From contig OY821746.1 in NCBI GenBank assembly GCA_963682055.1, forward strand, positions 12,947,992 through 13,011,991: a DNA stretch of 64,000 nt, read 5' to 3'. The notes under the pieces were generated by a model, which was given only the letters and a program-made list of their open reading frames with translations, did no database searches and was not told where the DNA came from. A program made the translations under genes and the position numbers. The stretch is from Primula veris. Lineage: Eukaryota > Streptophyta > Magnoliopsida > Ericales > Primulaceae. Shown here piece by piece: positions 33,427 to 46,100 of this stretch (within the stretch, counting starts at the first letter, position 1; the number at the start of each line of letters is the position of its first letter).

Positions 33427-36071
33427 ATGGTTATCAAACACGGAGCCGGAAAAGGCCCGATGGTTGCCCCGCAACCACGGCGCCTTGAGGTAATGGCACA
33501 CGCCTTGCCATTCCGGGCGATGGTTATCGACCCAGCCATCTCCGTAGCAGTAAACGACAACAATATCATGGTCAGGCAGCACGGGCCTGACCTAGACGAG
33601 TTTCGTCAACTCTGCGGCATAGGGGAGGAGTTTCGACTTCGGACCTGTGCGACCTCGGACGAGGTAAACGGGATCGTGGCTGATCCCAAGAGTATGGTAA
33701 CTCTCTCCCTCTCTACTCTTCTATACGGGGGCACCCACCTCCCCATTCCGGAGCTACTGGCAGAGCTCTGCGCCTAGACGCAGACTCTTCCGTGCCAGTG
33801 GCCTCTGCAAGCGCACTGCATCTGCGCCGGAATGGAGGCCCTAAGTGTCTCGTTGGGCCCGGCCATTCCGGAACCATTGGGGCTTAGGGAGCTCTTGGCC
33901 TGCTACGAATTTTTGCAGGCCGAGCCAAGCTCCCAATCTAAGAGCCGGCAGCCCTACCTGAGGTGCCGGTCTCATAATCAGCTGATTACGGGTAACTCCG
34001 ATTCGAATCGGGGTTACACACAAGACGTGGTCGTGGTGGAGGGCCCCTGGCTCCTCCGTGACGACCTAACTCTCCCGACCAGGCCGGGGAGGGTGATGAG
34101 CACCAAGGAAAATAAATTCACCGTGGCCTCTAAGCTTGGGGGCCTGGGCGAACCCAACATACAGTCGTTGGAGGTGGCCCTTAACTGGTGGGGTCCGGAT
34201 GGGACCGACGTGGGGGCGCGCGATGCGGAACGCCTGCTTATCTGTGGCTCTCCCACCTCCTGTAAGGGGAACAGCTTCAAGTGGCCCCACAGGACCTTCT
34301 GTCCTGTGGGATACTTCAGGGAAAGGTGGGAGAAGGAGAAGGGTCTGGAGTCGACCCTCCCTCCCAAGGTGGTTGAAGGTGCCGAGGCAGCCCTCCCTCT
34401 CCGAGGTATGGAGCATGCGACGAAGAAGGCTTCGAAGCCAAAGCTGAAGACAGGCAGTAGGGCGAAGGCTGCGACGGTGGTCCCCTTCGCTCCTTCAACG
34501 GTCGGGGTTCACTTTGAGACCCGGTCTGATGGTACCGTCCTTCACTACCGGGTGGGGGCGGACGGTACCCGAACCTATATCGATGTGCACGGGAAGCCTC
34601 TGACAGAGGTTCTCCCCTTGAGCTCTAGGGAGCCCGCTGTGGGGAGCCCCCTACGATTAGAAGATAGCCCATCTGAGGCAGAACCCTCCGGGCCAGCCTT
34701 AGGCACCTCATGGACCAAAGTAAGTCACTTCTTGTTTTTCTCAAATCTTCGTTTTTACACTTAGCTAGATTTAGTTAATTTCTTCTAATTTCTCTAACTC
34801 CTTTCTTGTATGGCCTGTATAGGTAGTCCGTTCTGACGAGGAGGAGGAGGCGGATGAAGAGGCTGAGGAGGAGGCGGGGGTGGAAGAGATAGCTGAGGTG
34901 GAGGAGGTAGCTGAGGTTGGGGATGGCGAGGGGGAAGAAGGGGCGGTCGAAGAGGTTGCTGAGATGGGGGAGCCCGAGGGGGTAGTGGTCGAGGTCGAGG
35001 CCGAGGAGAGGGAAGTGGTTGTGACAGGAGAGAGGGAAGTGGCGATCCTGCCTCAGTCGGCTGGCCCGGACGATTTGGCAGCCCAAGCCAGACTCGATCG
35101 GCTGGCCCGCAAGGCCCTTCTGGGGAAGCGAAAGGTGGAGGGGACGAAGTCCCTCCAAGGGGAAAAGAGGGCCAAGGTCGGAGGGAGCAACCCATCCGAG
35201 GTTGTGGTCGTGGAGGGGCCTAGAGGGACGTCAGGCCCTGCTCAAGGCCCTACTCAAGGCTCAAGCTCCAGCTCTGCCTCCCCGACCCACATGATGCCTG
35301 TGCAGACGCCCGAGGAGGTGAAGGCGGCCACCGGGGTGAAGAGCATCATGGAGGCTCACCCATCTGCCGGGTTACTAGCTTTGGCTGCGCTCCAGCAGCA
35401 AAGCGTCGAGGCTGATCACCGAGGTCGTGACCTGGCATCCTCCATGACATCGGCCATGGCCATGATACCTCAGGTACGTGTATAGTCTATTTTGTATGTT
35501 TTCACATTCTTCCCACATATTTTTGCTAAGTGTTTTGCCTTTTCCCTTGTAGGCCTACTTAATGATGAACCAATATGTCTATCACCAAGGCCAGCTGGTG
35601 AGGTCATGGGCCGCGAAGGCAGAGGCTAATGCCAAGCTCGTGGAGGAGGCCCAAAAAAGGGCGGAGGAGGCCCAACTCAGGGCGGAGAGAGCTGAGGGCC
35701 TCAACGCCACGGTTGAGGCTCGAAGGGTCGAAGCCGTGAAGGCCAAAACGGAGGCCGAGGAGCGTGCCCAGGCTGCGGAGGCAGCCCTAAAAGAGGCTGA
35801 GGCTGGCGTAACCGACAGGATAAAGGCGGCGGTCCAGACTGGCCAGGCCGAGCTGAATGCTGCCTGGGCCCAAAAGACACAGAAGGACTTCAACTCCTTC
35901 TACGTCGAAGGGTGGTCTGAGGCGGCTGCCTTCATGAGGGCGGGACCGGATCACCCGGTATGGAACGTAGAAAATATTATCGTTCCCGTCCCCTCAGCTC
36001 CTGTTCCGGATGTGGTGCCTTTGACTCCTCGAGCTCTCTCGGACGAAGAGGACGGAGCTAGCCAGAACTAG
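33427..36071 (+). pseudogene. Three-exon antisense gene of the complete Tat element, 820 codons with one in-frame stop
   Basis: Exons: 33427-34719, 34823-35473 and 35553-36071 (TAG); introns GTAAGTC...TATAG and GTACGTG...TTGTAG, both phase 0. An in-frame TAG at 33775-33777 breaks exon 1; the same frame continues on the other side, though a compensating pair of frameshifts nearby is also possible. Exon 1 matches the N-terminal domain of the antisense gene of the first Tat element (Pfam PF04195-like, 'putative gypsy type transposon'). Exon 2 starts with a very acidic Glu/Asp run and contains a basic patch. Exon 3 is an Ala/Glu/Lys/Arg coiled coil ending with FYVEGWSEAAAFM and an acidic tail. 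It has its own promoter at 33308. Function unknown. Confidence 0.8.
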
Positions 36072-36302
36072 GGTAGATTTAGGCTTTTGTTCTCAATGTA
36101 ATTTCCTTTTTGTACTTAGCATGTAATAGTTTTCCGTTGAATGAAATGAAAAAACAATTTTGGACTTGTCTTTTATTTATTCTTCTGTGTTTTACTTCCG
36201 TTGTGATTTATACATTGTATACATGCTCCCAAAGGGGTGGGCCATAATGCTTCGGCGTTGGGCCGATCGTTTTATACAACTCATAGCTTGCAAACCGAAG
36301 TA

Positions 36303-36712
36303 ACACATAGAGAATTTAAATGAACTGAAAAATTCAAGTAAATATGAACCGGGGTGCCGTATAGGCTCGTGTTCTGAAACACATAGGAAATTTAAATGAA
36401 CTAAAAAATTCAAGTAAACATGAACCGGGGTGCCGTATAGGCTCGTGTTCTGAAACACATAGGAAATTTAGATGAACTGAAAAATTCAAGTAAATATGAA
36501 CCGGGGTGCCGTATAGGCTCGTATTCTGAAACACATAGGAAATTTAGATGAACTGAAAAATTCAAGTAAATATGAACCGGGGTGCCGTATAGGCTCGTGT
36601 TCTGAAACACATAGGAAATTTAAATGAACTGAAAAATTCAAGTAAACATGAACCGGGGTGCCGTATAGTCTCGTGTTCTGAAACACATAGGAAATTTAAA
36701 TGACCTGAAGTA
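36303..36712. repeat. 76-bp tandem repeat, five copies plus a partial
   Basis: Units beginning ACACATAGGAAATTTAAATG recur at 36303, 36379, 36455, 36531, 36607 and 36683 (partial), with only a few substitutions. The array lies immediately after the end of gag-pol (minus orientation) and before the antisense gene, the same place as the arrays in the first Tat element, but the sequence is unrelated. Confidence 0.95.
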
Positions 36713-36793
36713 ACAGCAGTTTTTTATTTATAAAGCCCACAGGCATAAATTTACACCACGTTCTTATTTACACAAAGTCATAAAGGCCGAGCC

Positions 36794-39700
36794 CTATTGG
36801 TAGTACTTCCTTAGGTTGTTGACGTTCCAAGGTCGGTCCACTGGGACGTCGTTGGGAAGACGACCCAACAGGTAGGCCCCGTTCCCTACTGCGCCGAGGA
36901 TTCGATAGGGGCCTTCCCAATTGGGGCCTAGCTTGCCGTCGGACTGTATCCTGGTGTTGTTGTTTACTTTTCGTAACACGAGGTCTTCGTCTTGGAAACG
37001 TCTGGCGTTCACCCTTTTGTTGTAAGAACGCCCCAGCTCGTTTTTATATTCGGCGTTACGGATGGCCGCAACCTCCCTTCTTTCTTCGGCGTAGTCCAGC
37101 TCTAGCCCCATCATCTTTTCATTAAGCCCATTTTCCACCATGTCCGTCCTTAGAGAAGGAAGCCCGATTTCTAACGGGATGATGGCTTCCATTCCGTAAG
37201 TGAGGCTATAGGGTGTCTGTTGAGTGCCCCGTCTTCTCGTCGTTCGGTAGGCCCAAAGGACGTGATGCAGCTCAGCAGCCCATCGTCCTTTGGACTCGTC
37301 TAGCCTCTTCTTGATTCCGTCGAGCACGGTCTTGTTTGATACCTCGGCTTGTCCGTTGCATTGGGGATACGATGGGGTCGAATAGTAGTTCTTGATGTGA
37401 TACTTTGCATACATCGTTTTTAATTTGTCCCCGGTGAACTGTCCACCATTGTCCGCGACGATCGAGTAGGGGATTCCGAATCTGGTGATCACGTCTCTCC
37501 AGAGGAAACGTATCACTTCGGCCTCTGTGATCTTCGCTAAGGCCACGGCCTCCACCCACTTTGAGAAGTAGTCGGTGACCATGAGGAGGAACTTCTTTCC
37601 CCCCGGGGCCACGGGGAATGGTCCGACGATATCCATGCCCCACTGCGCAAAGGGCCAGGGCGAGGTTACGCTGCTCATTTTTTGCGCCGGGGCATGGGGT
37701 ATGGGTGCGTACTTCTGACACTTCTCGCATCTGAGTACGAAATCCTGGGCGTCCTTCTGCATGAGGGCCCACCAATACCCGTGGGTCAAGGCTCGGTTGG
37801 CCAACGATCTGCCCCCGGTATGGCTCCCACACGTTCCTTCGTGAATTTCTTCCATGACCCTCATTACCATGTCAGGGTGGACGCAGAGTAAGTAGGGGCC
37901 AGAGAACGATCTTTTATAGAGCTTGTCGTTGGGAGCTATCCAGAATCCCAGTGCCGTTCTTCTTATTTTCTCGGCCTCTTTCTTGTCATTGGGAAGATCA
38001 CCGGAGCGATGGTATTCGATTATGGGGTCCATCCAGCTTGGTTCCGGCGGGAGGTCAGTCACCATGTTAATTGTTGCCCTAGCCTCGATGCTAGGCGAAG
38101 GGACGTATTCTATGGTGATGACTCTCTCTTTTTTATCACTCATGACCGAGGCTAGGGTCGCTAGTGCATCGGCGTGGGTGTTCTCGTTTCTGTTGATGTT
38201 GACGATTTCATGACATTCAAAGCTTTGGAGTATTCCGGAAGTGATAGCCACGTAGCTGGCCATCCTGTCGTCCTTCGTCTGAAATTCACCACTGATCTGG
38301 CTGCTGACCAATTGAGAGTCCGTATGCACCAGTATCTTTTTGATTCCGAGGCTTTGGGCCATTTTTAAGCCGACGATAACGGCCTTATATTCGGCCTCGT
38401 TATTGGTGGCTCTGAAGCCAAGTTGGATCGACTTCTCGATCACATCCCCTTGTGGAGATCGGAGTACGACGCCGAGGCCGGACCCTTTCTTATTGGCGGC
38501 TCCATGCGCGTGCAAGATCCAGGTCTCGGGGGCACAACCTGTGATGTCAGGGCATTGAGTCGTCCCAGCGAATTCTGCCACGAAGTCGGCCAGGGCCTGT
38601 CCCTTGACGGACGTTCGCGGCGCATAGCTGATGTCGTAGGCGTTCAAGTGGCAGGCCCACTTCGTCATTCGTCGAGAGAGATCCCCCTTTTGGAGTATTT
38701 CTCGCACAGGCTGGTCAGTATAGACCACAATGCTGTGTGCAGAGAAATAGTGAGCAAGTTTTCGTGAGGCCACGACGAGGGCTAGGACGAGTTTTTCCAA
38801 AGGCGTATACCTAGCCTCGGCATCGAGGAGAGTTTTGCTCACGTAATAGATAGGTCTTTGCTCCCTGTCGAGTTCCTTGATGAGGACGGCGCTGACGGCT
38901 ATCTCGGACACGGCGAGGTATAGGGTAAGGACATCGCCTGGGTCCGGCTTCGTTAGAAGAGGCGGACTTCCGAGATAGTCAGCCAGCTTGGTGAACGCAC
39001 GCCGGCATTCATCGGTCCATTCGAATTTCTTCTGAGCTTTCAAGGCCGTAAAGAAGGGCTTGCATCGATCCCCGAACCGGGCAATAAATCGGTTGAGGGC
39101 GGCAGCCATTCCGGCTAGCTTTTGTATGTCCCTTCTCTTCTCAGGTGTTTTCAAATTTTTCAAGGCAGAGATCTGGGACGGGTTCGCTTCGATGCCGCGA
39201 TGGGTCACCATGAACCCCAGGAATTTGCCGGCGCCTACCCCGAAGGCACATTTAGAGGCGTTCAGCTTCAGGTCATGCCTTCGTATTGTTTCGAACACCT
39301 CTCTTAGGTCGGATAGGTGGTCCCTCTCCTGGGTGCTTTTTACCACCATGTCGTCAATATAGACCTCCATGGTTCGGCCTATGTTCTTAGCGAATATCTT
39401 GGTGACCATTCTCTGATAGGTCGCCCCGGCATTCTTGAGTCCGAAGGGCATCACTTTGTAGCAGTAATTTCCCCTTGGGGTGATGAAGGCGGTTTTTTCT
39501 TGGTCGGCCTCCGACATAGGTATTTGATGGTAGCCGGAGCAGGCGTCCAGGAAGCTCATTCTGGCGGCCCCGGCCGTAGAGTCCACTATTTGATCGATTT
39601 TGGGCAAGGGGAAAGGATCCTTTGGACAGGCCTTGTTGAGGCTCGTATAATCGATGCACACCCTCAACTTTCAGTTCTTTTTGGGGACAACTACGGGATT

Positions 39701-42388
39701 GGCGAGCCATCTGGGGTAATAAACCTCCCTGATGGCCCCGGCCAGAAGAAGCTTCTCTACTTCCTCGTTTATGGCATCGGCATGCTCTGGACTGACGCGG
39801 CGCCCCTTTTGCATCACGGGCTTGGCAACCGGGTTGACGTTAAGTTGGTGGCAAGCGAGGTCGGAACTGACGCCTGGCATCTCGCTTGGACCCCATGCAA
39901 AATTGTCGAGGTGTTGGAGAAGGAGTTCGACGAGGTCGGCGACCTCAGGTTTGGTAAGCTTTGCTCCCACCATAAAAAAGTGGTCCTCGTCATGCCCCGG
40001 GATTTGGATTTTCAGCAGCCCCTCCTCCACCTTGTCTTCGGCCTCAGGCCCCATCTTTTTGTTTAGTTCCCTCAGCAGCTTGGGGTCCTCTGCCTCGATG
40101 TTCATGGCACTTTGGGCCGGCACCATATTTTTGCCGGAATACACTGCCATGGCACAGCTGCGTGAGACTTTCTGATTTCCTGGGATGGTTTCCACACCAG
40201 AATCAGTTGGATACTTAACCTTTTGGTGTAAGGTGGAGGAGATTCCATCTATACTATGTAGCCACGGGCGCCCCAATATCACGTTGTAAACAGAGGGGAC
40301 ATTCACCACCGTGAACTCCACGCCCATAACTTTCGTACCAGTTTTCACGGGCAGGGTTATGTTTCCTTTGGGCCGGACCGCCTCCGAGTTGAATCCGTAC
40401 AGGGGAGGGACGTCGGTTTCCAACTGTTCCTCTTTGAGTCCCATCTTTCGAAAGAGGTCTTCAAAGAGTATATTGACCGACGCTCCTTGATCAACGAGGA
40501 TCCGTCCTACAGCGCATAGGCCTATCTGTGCCGAGATAACGAGGGCATCAGTGTGGGGCACGTCCACCCCCACCAGGTCGAACTCAGTGAAGCTTACATC
40601 CGGCTTGGAATTGCGCTTATACTTTTTCCGAGGGCTTGAGCTTTCTGCGAGGCAGACGTACTGCTTCATCAATGCTTCCCGTGCTGAGGTTCTTTCTGCC
40701 CCATTCTGGATTGACCTTTTGGGCCCAGAGTGAATGACATGACAGATCATCACCGGTGGGGGGAGGTCCCGCTGCCTTTCATCGACCCCTTCTCCATCTC
40801 GGTCGGATTCTCTTCGTGATTTGACATATTTATCCATTAGGCCATCCCGGACCCATCCCTCGAGCCTGGCCTTAAGACCATGGCACTCGGAGGTATGATG
40901 GCCGCGACCCCTGTGGTATTCACAGATTTTGTCGTTAGGCCCTGGGGCCGGCTCGTTCCGTAGTGGGAGAGGCCAAGAGAAGAAAGGCTCGTTCTCAATC
41001 TTGTTAAGAAGGTCGACAAGAGGTAGGCGAAAGGTGGTGGAATAGGCAGCGCCCGACCCCGAGGCGACAGGGGTTTGATGCCCCGGTCGGGGGTCCTCTT
41101 TTCTTCTTTTAGGGGCCGGTTGCGGGTTTCTTCCCGTTCGTGGCCGCTCCATCCTTTCCGCTATGGGCCGGTTTCTTCGAGGGCTCGTCGCGACGAACCG
41201 ATCCCTTGGCTGGTCGATAAGGGCCACTGAACGTGTTGCCCCGGCTGACCTCATGTCCTTCTCAATGTCGATATGCTGTTTTATGAGGGACCTCAGTTGA
41301 GGAATAGAGTTGGGTGGGGTCGCGATCATCTCGTTTCGGATCCTGCTCCCAACTACCATGTTTTGCCTAAAGGCAGCTATGGCGGTGGAGTCGGGACAGT
41401 CCGCGCATTCGGCATGCTTCAGCCAAAACCGACTATCATAATTCTCGAGGGTCTCTTTAGATTGGACCCTCACTTGATAGAGTTGCTCCGGCTGGGCAGC
41501 TCTCTCTTTCAAGTTTATGAACCGGTGTGCAAAGTCATAAGCTAGGTCGTCCCAACAGTGGATAGAATTGACGGGCAGGGACTGGAACCACTTACTAGCG
41601 AGCCTTCCCAGGCTGGCGGGAAAGCACCTGCACATTAATTGGTCGAGGTGTGACCAATGGTTCATCTGGTATCGGTAGTGTCGGAGATGAGCCTCCGGAT
41701 CAGAGTCCGCGTTGAAGGTTTGGAGGATAGGGGCGATAAAGTTCGGGGGGGGGGGGGGGGGGGGGGGGTTACTGTATTCAATTTCGTCCGAGAACGGGGT
41801 GCTGCGGGTCGAGGCCACGATTTTCAACGCTGCCTCACCAGCTGCATCGTGCCGTCCGCGTCGGCCTCGCCTTCGCGTTCGAGGAGGCTTATCGGTTCGG
41901 GCGTGACTAGATTCCGGCCGTGAGTCCCGACTACCATCCTGCCAACGGAGCCGAGAATATATACTCCGCTCGTTATCGCGGCGAGAATTTCCTTCTTGGG
42001 AATGCTCCGACTCCGCACCCCTAGCCGGCTCCCTGGGAGTCTCTAGGGGGGGTCGTCAGAGGGGTCCCAACCTAGACATCACGCTTTTAACGGGGACGGG
42101 AACCGATTTGTCTTGGCTCGCGCCTTGAGCGGGCTCGAGTTCCGGCTCCATCAGCGAGGCTATCAAGGCTTTCTGGGCCGCAAGAGCGACGAGCTCTTTT
42201 TGGTGGATATCGATCATCATCTCTGTCAGCTCGGCCCGCGATCGGGGTGCGGGAGCTGTTGCGGTCAAGGGAACGGGCTCCCTGGTAGATGCGGTCCTAG
42301 GGGTCTCATCAAAAGAAAGCGTTCTCGGCATCCCAAGAACGTGGGGGGGTCGAGACGATGGAGTGTCAAATCGGTTATTGCCAGACAT
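36794..42388 (-). pseudogene. Ty3/gypsy gag-pol polyprotein (Tat lineage), one frame interrupted by two UGA codons
   Basis: A single reading frame of 1865 codons from ATG 42388 (MSGNNRFD) to TAG 36794, with in-frame TGA at 42058-42056 (early gag) and 39673-39671 (start of RT, where Gly is expected in KKNGK). Gag includes an eight-proline run encoded by a 24-G homopolymer on plus (41745-41768) and a C-x2-H-x4-H-x4-C zinc knuckle near 40880-40925. Protease DQGAS is at about 40479-40493; RT YIDD at 39361-39350; then gypsy RNase H, a second archaeal-type RNase H (ETWILHAHGAANKKGSG, with His where Asp is usual), integrase HHCC finger and DDE core (MDIVGPF, VADNGGQF, GQAEVSN). Closely similar to the pol at 379-4425. 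Inactive as sequenced unless UGA is read through. Confidence 0.9.
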
Positions 42389-42430
42389 GTTTCTTTTAAG
42401 GACGGGGAGTCGAAGCTAACGCGTTTAGGG

Positions 42431-42448
42431 TTCCCACAGACGGCGCCA
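42431..42448 (-). other. Primer binding site of the complete Tat element
   Basis: Just inside the 5' LTR the minus strand reads TGGCGCCGTCTGTGGGAA. The first nine bases match the complement of the 3' end of plant tRNA-Asp(GUC) including CCA; the remainder fits less well, so the primer tRNA is not certain. Confidence 0.7.
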
Positions 42449-42450
42449 AT

Positions 42451-43136
42451 TGGCGAGCTTGATTTTCTTCCCAAGCTCGACTTAATCAATTTCGCGTTGG
42501 CTCCGATCTTCCGAGGCGGTCAGGTATGCTCCGGCGGTCAGGTGGTCTACGTGCCTGCACAGGGAACGAACAGGGGCCCGGGGTTGTTGCCGGGTTTTCC
42601 CTCTCCAACGATCAAGTCAGTATCGGTGCTAACTGAAAGTAGGAATATAATTAAAGATGAGGGACCGGGCCGGTTACAGGTTGTTGTATCGAGTGGTACA
42701 GATAGTGTTCATGGGGTCCGGGTTATTTAAGCTTTTTCTCTCCTCTCTCTCTTTTTCTCCCTCTCCCTTAAGTGGTATTAGTGGGGGTATTTATAGTGTG
42801 ATCAGAGGCGTATTAGCCCTTGGATCACTGTACTGTAAGATGTTGATCCAACGGCGTCAGAGACATTTATGACTCTGACAAGGGTACTGTCCTTTCCCGG
42901 GGCCCACAGGAGGTGTCCTGTGATTGGGCCACGTCGGTGAAACGTCAGGAGGGTCCCCCAAGGGAGCAGCAGCATTAATTAAAGAAGCGTACTCGACACG
43001 CTTCTTTGGGCCGGCCTCAGCACGGCTCGGCCCTCCCAATCCGGGGCGTCGCATCATTCAGGGTTGATGAGGCCCGGACGGCCCGCTTTGGGGGCGTTAT
43101 TGCCCCGGACGAGGGGATGCTGACATTTCCTCACCA
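42451..43136 (-). repeat. 5' LTR of the complete Tat element (686 bp) with TATA box
   Basis: On the minus strand, TATAAATA at 42795-42788 within ACACTATAAATACCCCC is the likely promoter of gag-pol. The start would lie about 30 bp further, leaving roughly 300 bp of R and U5 before the PBS. Confidence 0.9.
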
Positions 43137-46100
43137 GCTACAATGCAAAAAACACATTCAACTTTGTCTTAAATTGGAGCAGATAGGATTTTTTGACACT
43201 GAAGAGCAGATATTTTGAATCGGTGCTCTCTCCTCTATATGCATGCCTCCCACCTCCTATGCATCGACAACGCCTGCAATGATGATATAAAATGTTTGAA
43301 CATATTCCAAATGGTACAGCGAACATAACATTTGAATTGACAGTGGGAAAGGAACAAGCATTGAGACATTTGAACATAATTAATTTTCTAAACTTAGATG
43401 AGTATTAGTTTAGTAACTTTCTTTTATATGATTTCATAAAATTCCCATTTGATGCAAACATGAAACATGTTATCATTTGTTCTGCAATATATATCTTGCG
43501 GGTAAATTTTGGATTGTTAGTTTATCTACAACTTAATTAAGTATTGGTCCATAAAACTGAAACTAATTAATGATTGGTCCATTTCAACGACGTCCATTCA
43601 GAGAGCGATACAATACGCCGTGTGCGTGATGCACTGGAGTGCGCCCTCATGTTTCCTGAAATTATAGCGTTACCCAATAGTTTTAAATATTATCATTTCG
43701 GTCCCTTTAGTTTTTTTGTTTTTTTTAACTGCAAAGGTGCAATTCCATTTATGTAAGGAAAATTTCAACAGGGGCTCCAACACAAATGAAGCGCGAGCAA
43801 AGCTAACTTGAAAATCGGAAACAACAATTAATATAAAATAAAACATAAATAAATCCAAAACAACTGAATCGGTGTCGGTGTTTTCATATCTTCACTTGTT
43901 CATGCCAGTGGCATTCTTGATCGACTCGGCCGCACCCAGAGCTGTTGCCTGCACTGTTTGCCCAGCTAAAAAATGCTCCCGAAAGAGCAGCCGGAAGATG
44001 TTAGCTGTAACCAACACCAGTAGTAAGGAGGGTCGCAGGTACAGTGTGATCAGTGAAGCTGGTCAGTATCTGTAATCATCATCGAAAAAAGTTGAACTGC
44101 TATTATGAGCATTCACTGTATAATTGCTACTCCATGAGGTCCCTTTCCTATTAGCCTTGCTAATGAGATTCTCAAAGACATATGGACCATTTTATTGAAT
44201 ATACTTCCCTGCAGCAGTTAAAATGTCCTCTTTCTGGCCAAACATGTTTTTCTTGCCCGTAACATACTAGATCCATGCGCTTCGACATTGTGTAGATCAT
44301 AGCCTCTTTGCTTAATATGCTGCAAAATCCAGCGATGGAGATCACTCACACTTGCAGTAATCAGAAATAAGGATATGTTCACTTGGCTTCAACCACTTGA
44401 AGGATTTGAACAAAGCGGGTTTGTCTTTCACCATGTTCGAGTATTTCGTCTTGTGCTGGTTTAAGTTTGCCTTTATTTTACCATCCCAAAACTTGGTAGA
44501 CCAGTCAAATCAAGGACGTGAACACCATAAATTTTCATGGGTAACTCCATCAAGTTAAGATAAGTATTTGCATGCTTATTAGAATCCATTTTTGCTAATC
44601 TGTCCGCCATACTGTTCTTTTTCCCTATAAATATGAGTCAAACTATTGCAAATTAGATTAATTAGAACACAAGTGTCATCTCATATATTGGTATAAGATA
44701 TAGGAGGTTTTGTTTTAACATTTCACCAATTATTCACTAATAAGAGTCAGTTTCAATGTCAACGTTACTCTTATTACGAGAACTTTAAGTTTGATATGAT
44801 TGGGTTCCTTTTCAGTTGCAAGATCTTAATTCAGGTTGAGATCTAGAGAACTGTTTCGAAGAAGGGAACCTTGTGCATGAAGAATTTTTGTTACTGACAA
44901 AGATAACCTTAAGAAAACATTCTTCATTTTTCACGTTTCAAAAAGCCACCGCAACAGCAATATCGAGACTGAATTAAGATATTCCGAGTTATTTGCATTT
45001 CTCCTTTGTTCTTTAATAATAGAAAACAAGCTTTTGGGTGAATATTAATCAGTAGTCTGGCCCCAACTGGTGCAGGTTCGTGTCGAATGTATGTACTCAA
45101 GGCCATCAACCGGAACATAACTATATATCGACTAGCAATATAGTGTCCCTATCTACCTGCATGACAATGGTGTGTCTTAGTGCATCAGTTACTTCATAAA
45201 TACATTGTACTACTGATGATTTTGCATGACGAGCAGACGCAATTAACTTGTAAGTTGTAATATTTCGTAAATTGTCGCTTTCAATATTGCTGTTGTAAAA
45301 GCGCGCATAAGGCATGAAATGTAAAGAATTATCAAATATGCACTAGAGACAACTTCTCCTCACATTTTCAATTTTGTAACAATTTTTTTTATATCTCTGA
45401 ATTACGTTTGTTCATTTTTCCAAAATCCTACAAATATAGAGATGAATCCAACTATAAAGGGATTTTGATTGTAACACGAGTTGGTGTGCTCATTTTCTAA
45501 TATTCTGCTCCATTTCTAGTTATATTTCTATAATGTAATTTTATGTATGAAAAGAGACTCAATTTAAGACTAAGTAATCGAAAAAGACCCTTCTTGAAAA
45601 ATAAATAAATGAACCTATCATAGAGAGCATATATATGGTTCCGCTAGAATCGGCTTTAACACTTTAGCGTTTTACAAAAAAAAAAGTCAGATCGCAGACG
45701 AAAATAGTGACAGATTTTGTTTTCCAACGTTCTAATCGGGGACAGCATGAGAACGGATTTTTGTTTTACTGACAAATTTGGTCATTTAGTGACAGATTTG
45801 TAACAGATTTGACTATTTTCAATTGATACATTTTTTTTGTAATGTATAATCCACATGGAAAAGATTGGTGATCGATGTTTTTACTATCTAAAATGGAAAA
45901 CGATACATTATTTAAACAAAATTGTTAAGAGCATTTATATGCCAAAGTCTTGAAGTTAATGATACATATTAATGTGGACTCATCAACTTTATGTCAAATG
46001 TATATATAGAGAGCCATCAACACGTAACAAATAACTTTAATTTGTCAAATATTCATTATTGAATTGCCATTTTAATGAAGATTGACCCTTAATTACACTT

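Larger units (their letters stand above)
32248..43136 (-). mobile_element. Complete Tat-lineage Ty3/gypsy retrotransposon (10.9 kb) with LTRs and target duplication
   Basis: The LTRs are 32248-32935 (3' LTR) and 42451-43136 (5' LTR, element on minus strand), starting TGGCGAG and ending CTCGCCA or CTCACCA. They differ by about five substitutions and one 2-bp CT-repeat indel over 686 bp. Flanks are GCTGC (32243-32247) and GCTAC (43137-43141), a 5-bp target duplication with one mismatch. Internal order on minus: PBS, gag-pol (42388 to 36794), tandem repeats (36303-36710), a region carrying an antisense gene (33427-36071, plus strand), 3' LTR. The near-identical LTRs indicate a recent insertion. 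Confidence 0.95.

Noticed and set aside
36192..36686. Repeated 66-88-residue minus-strand frames containing TRAYTAPRF or EPIRHPGS
   Set aside because: They are frames through the 76-bp tandem repeat (76 is not a multiple of 3, so they alternate frames). Repeat artefact, not genes.
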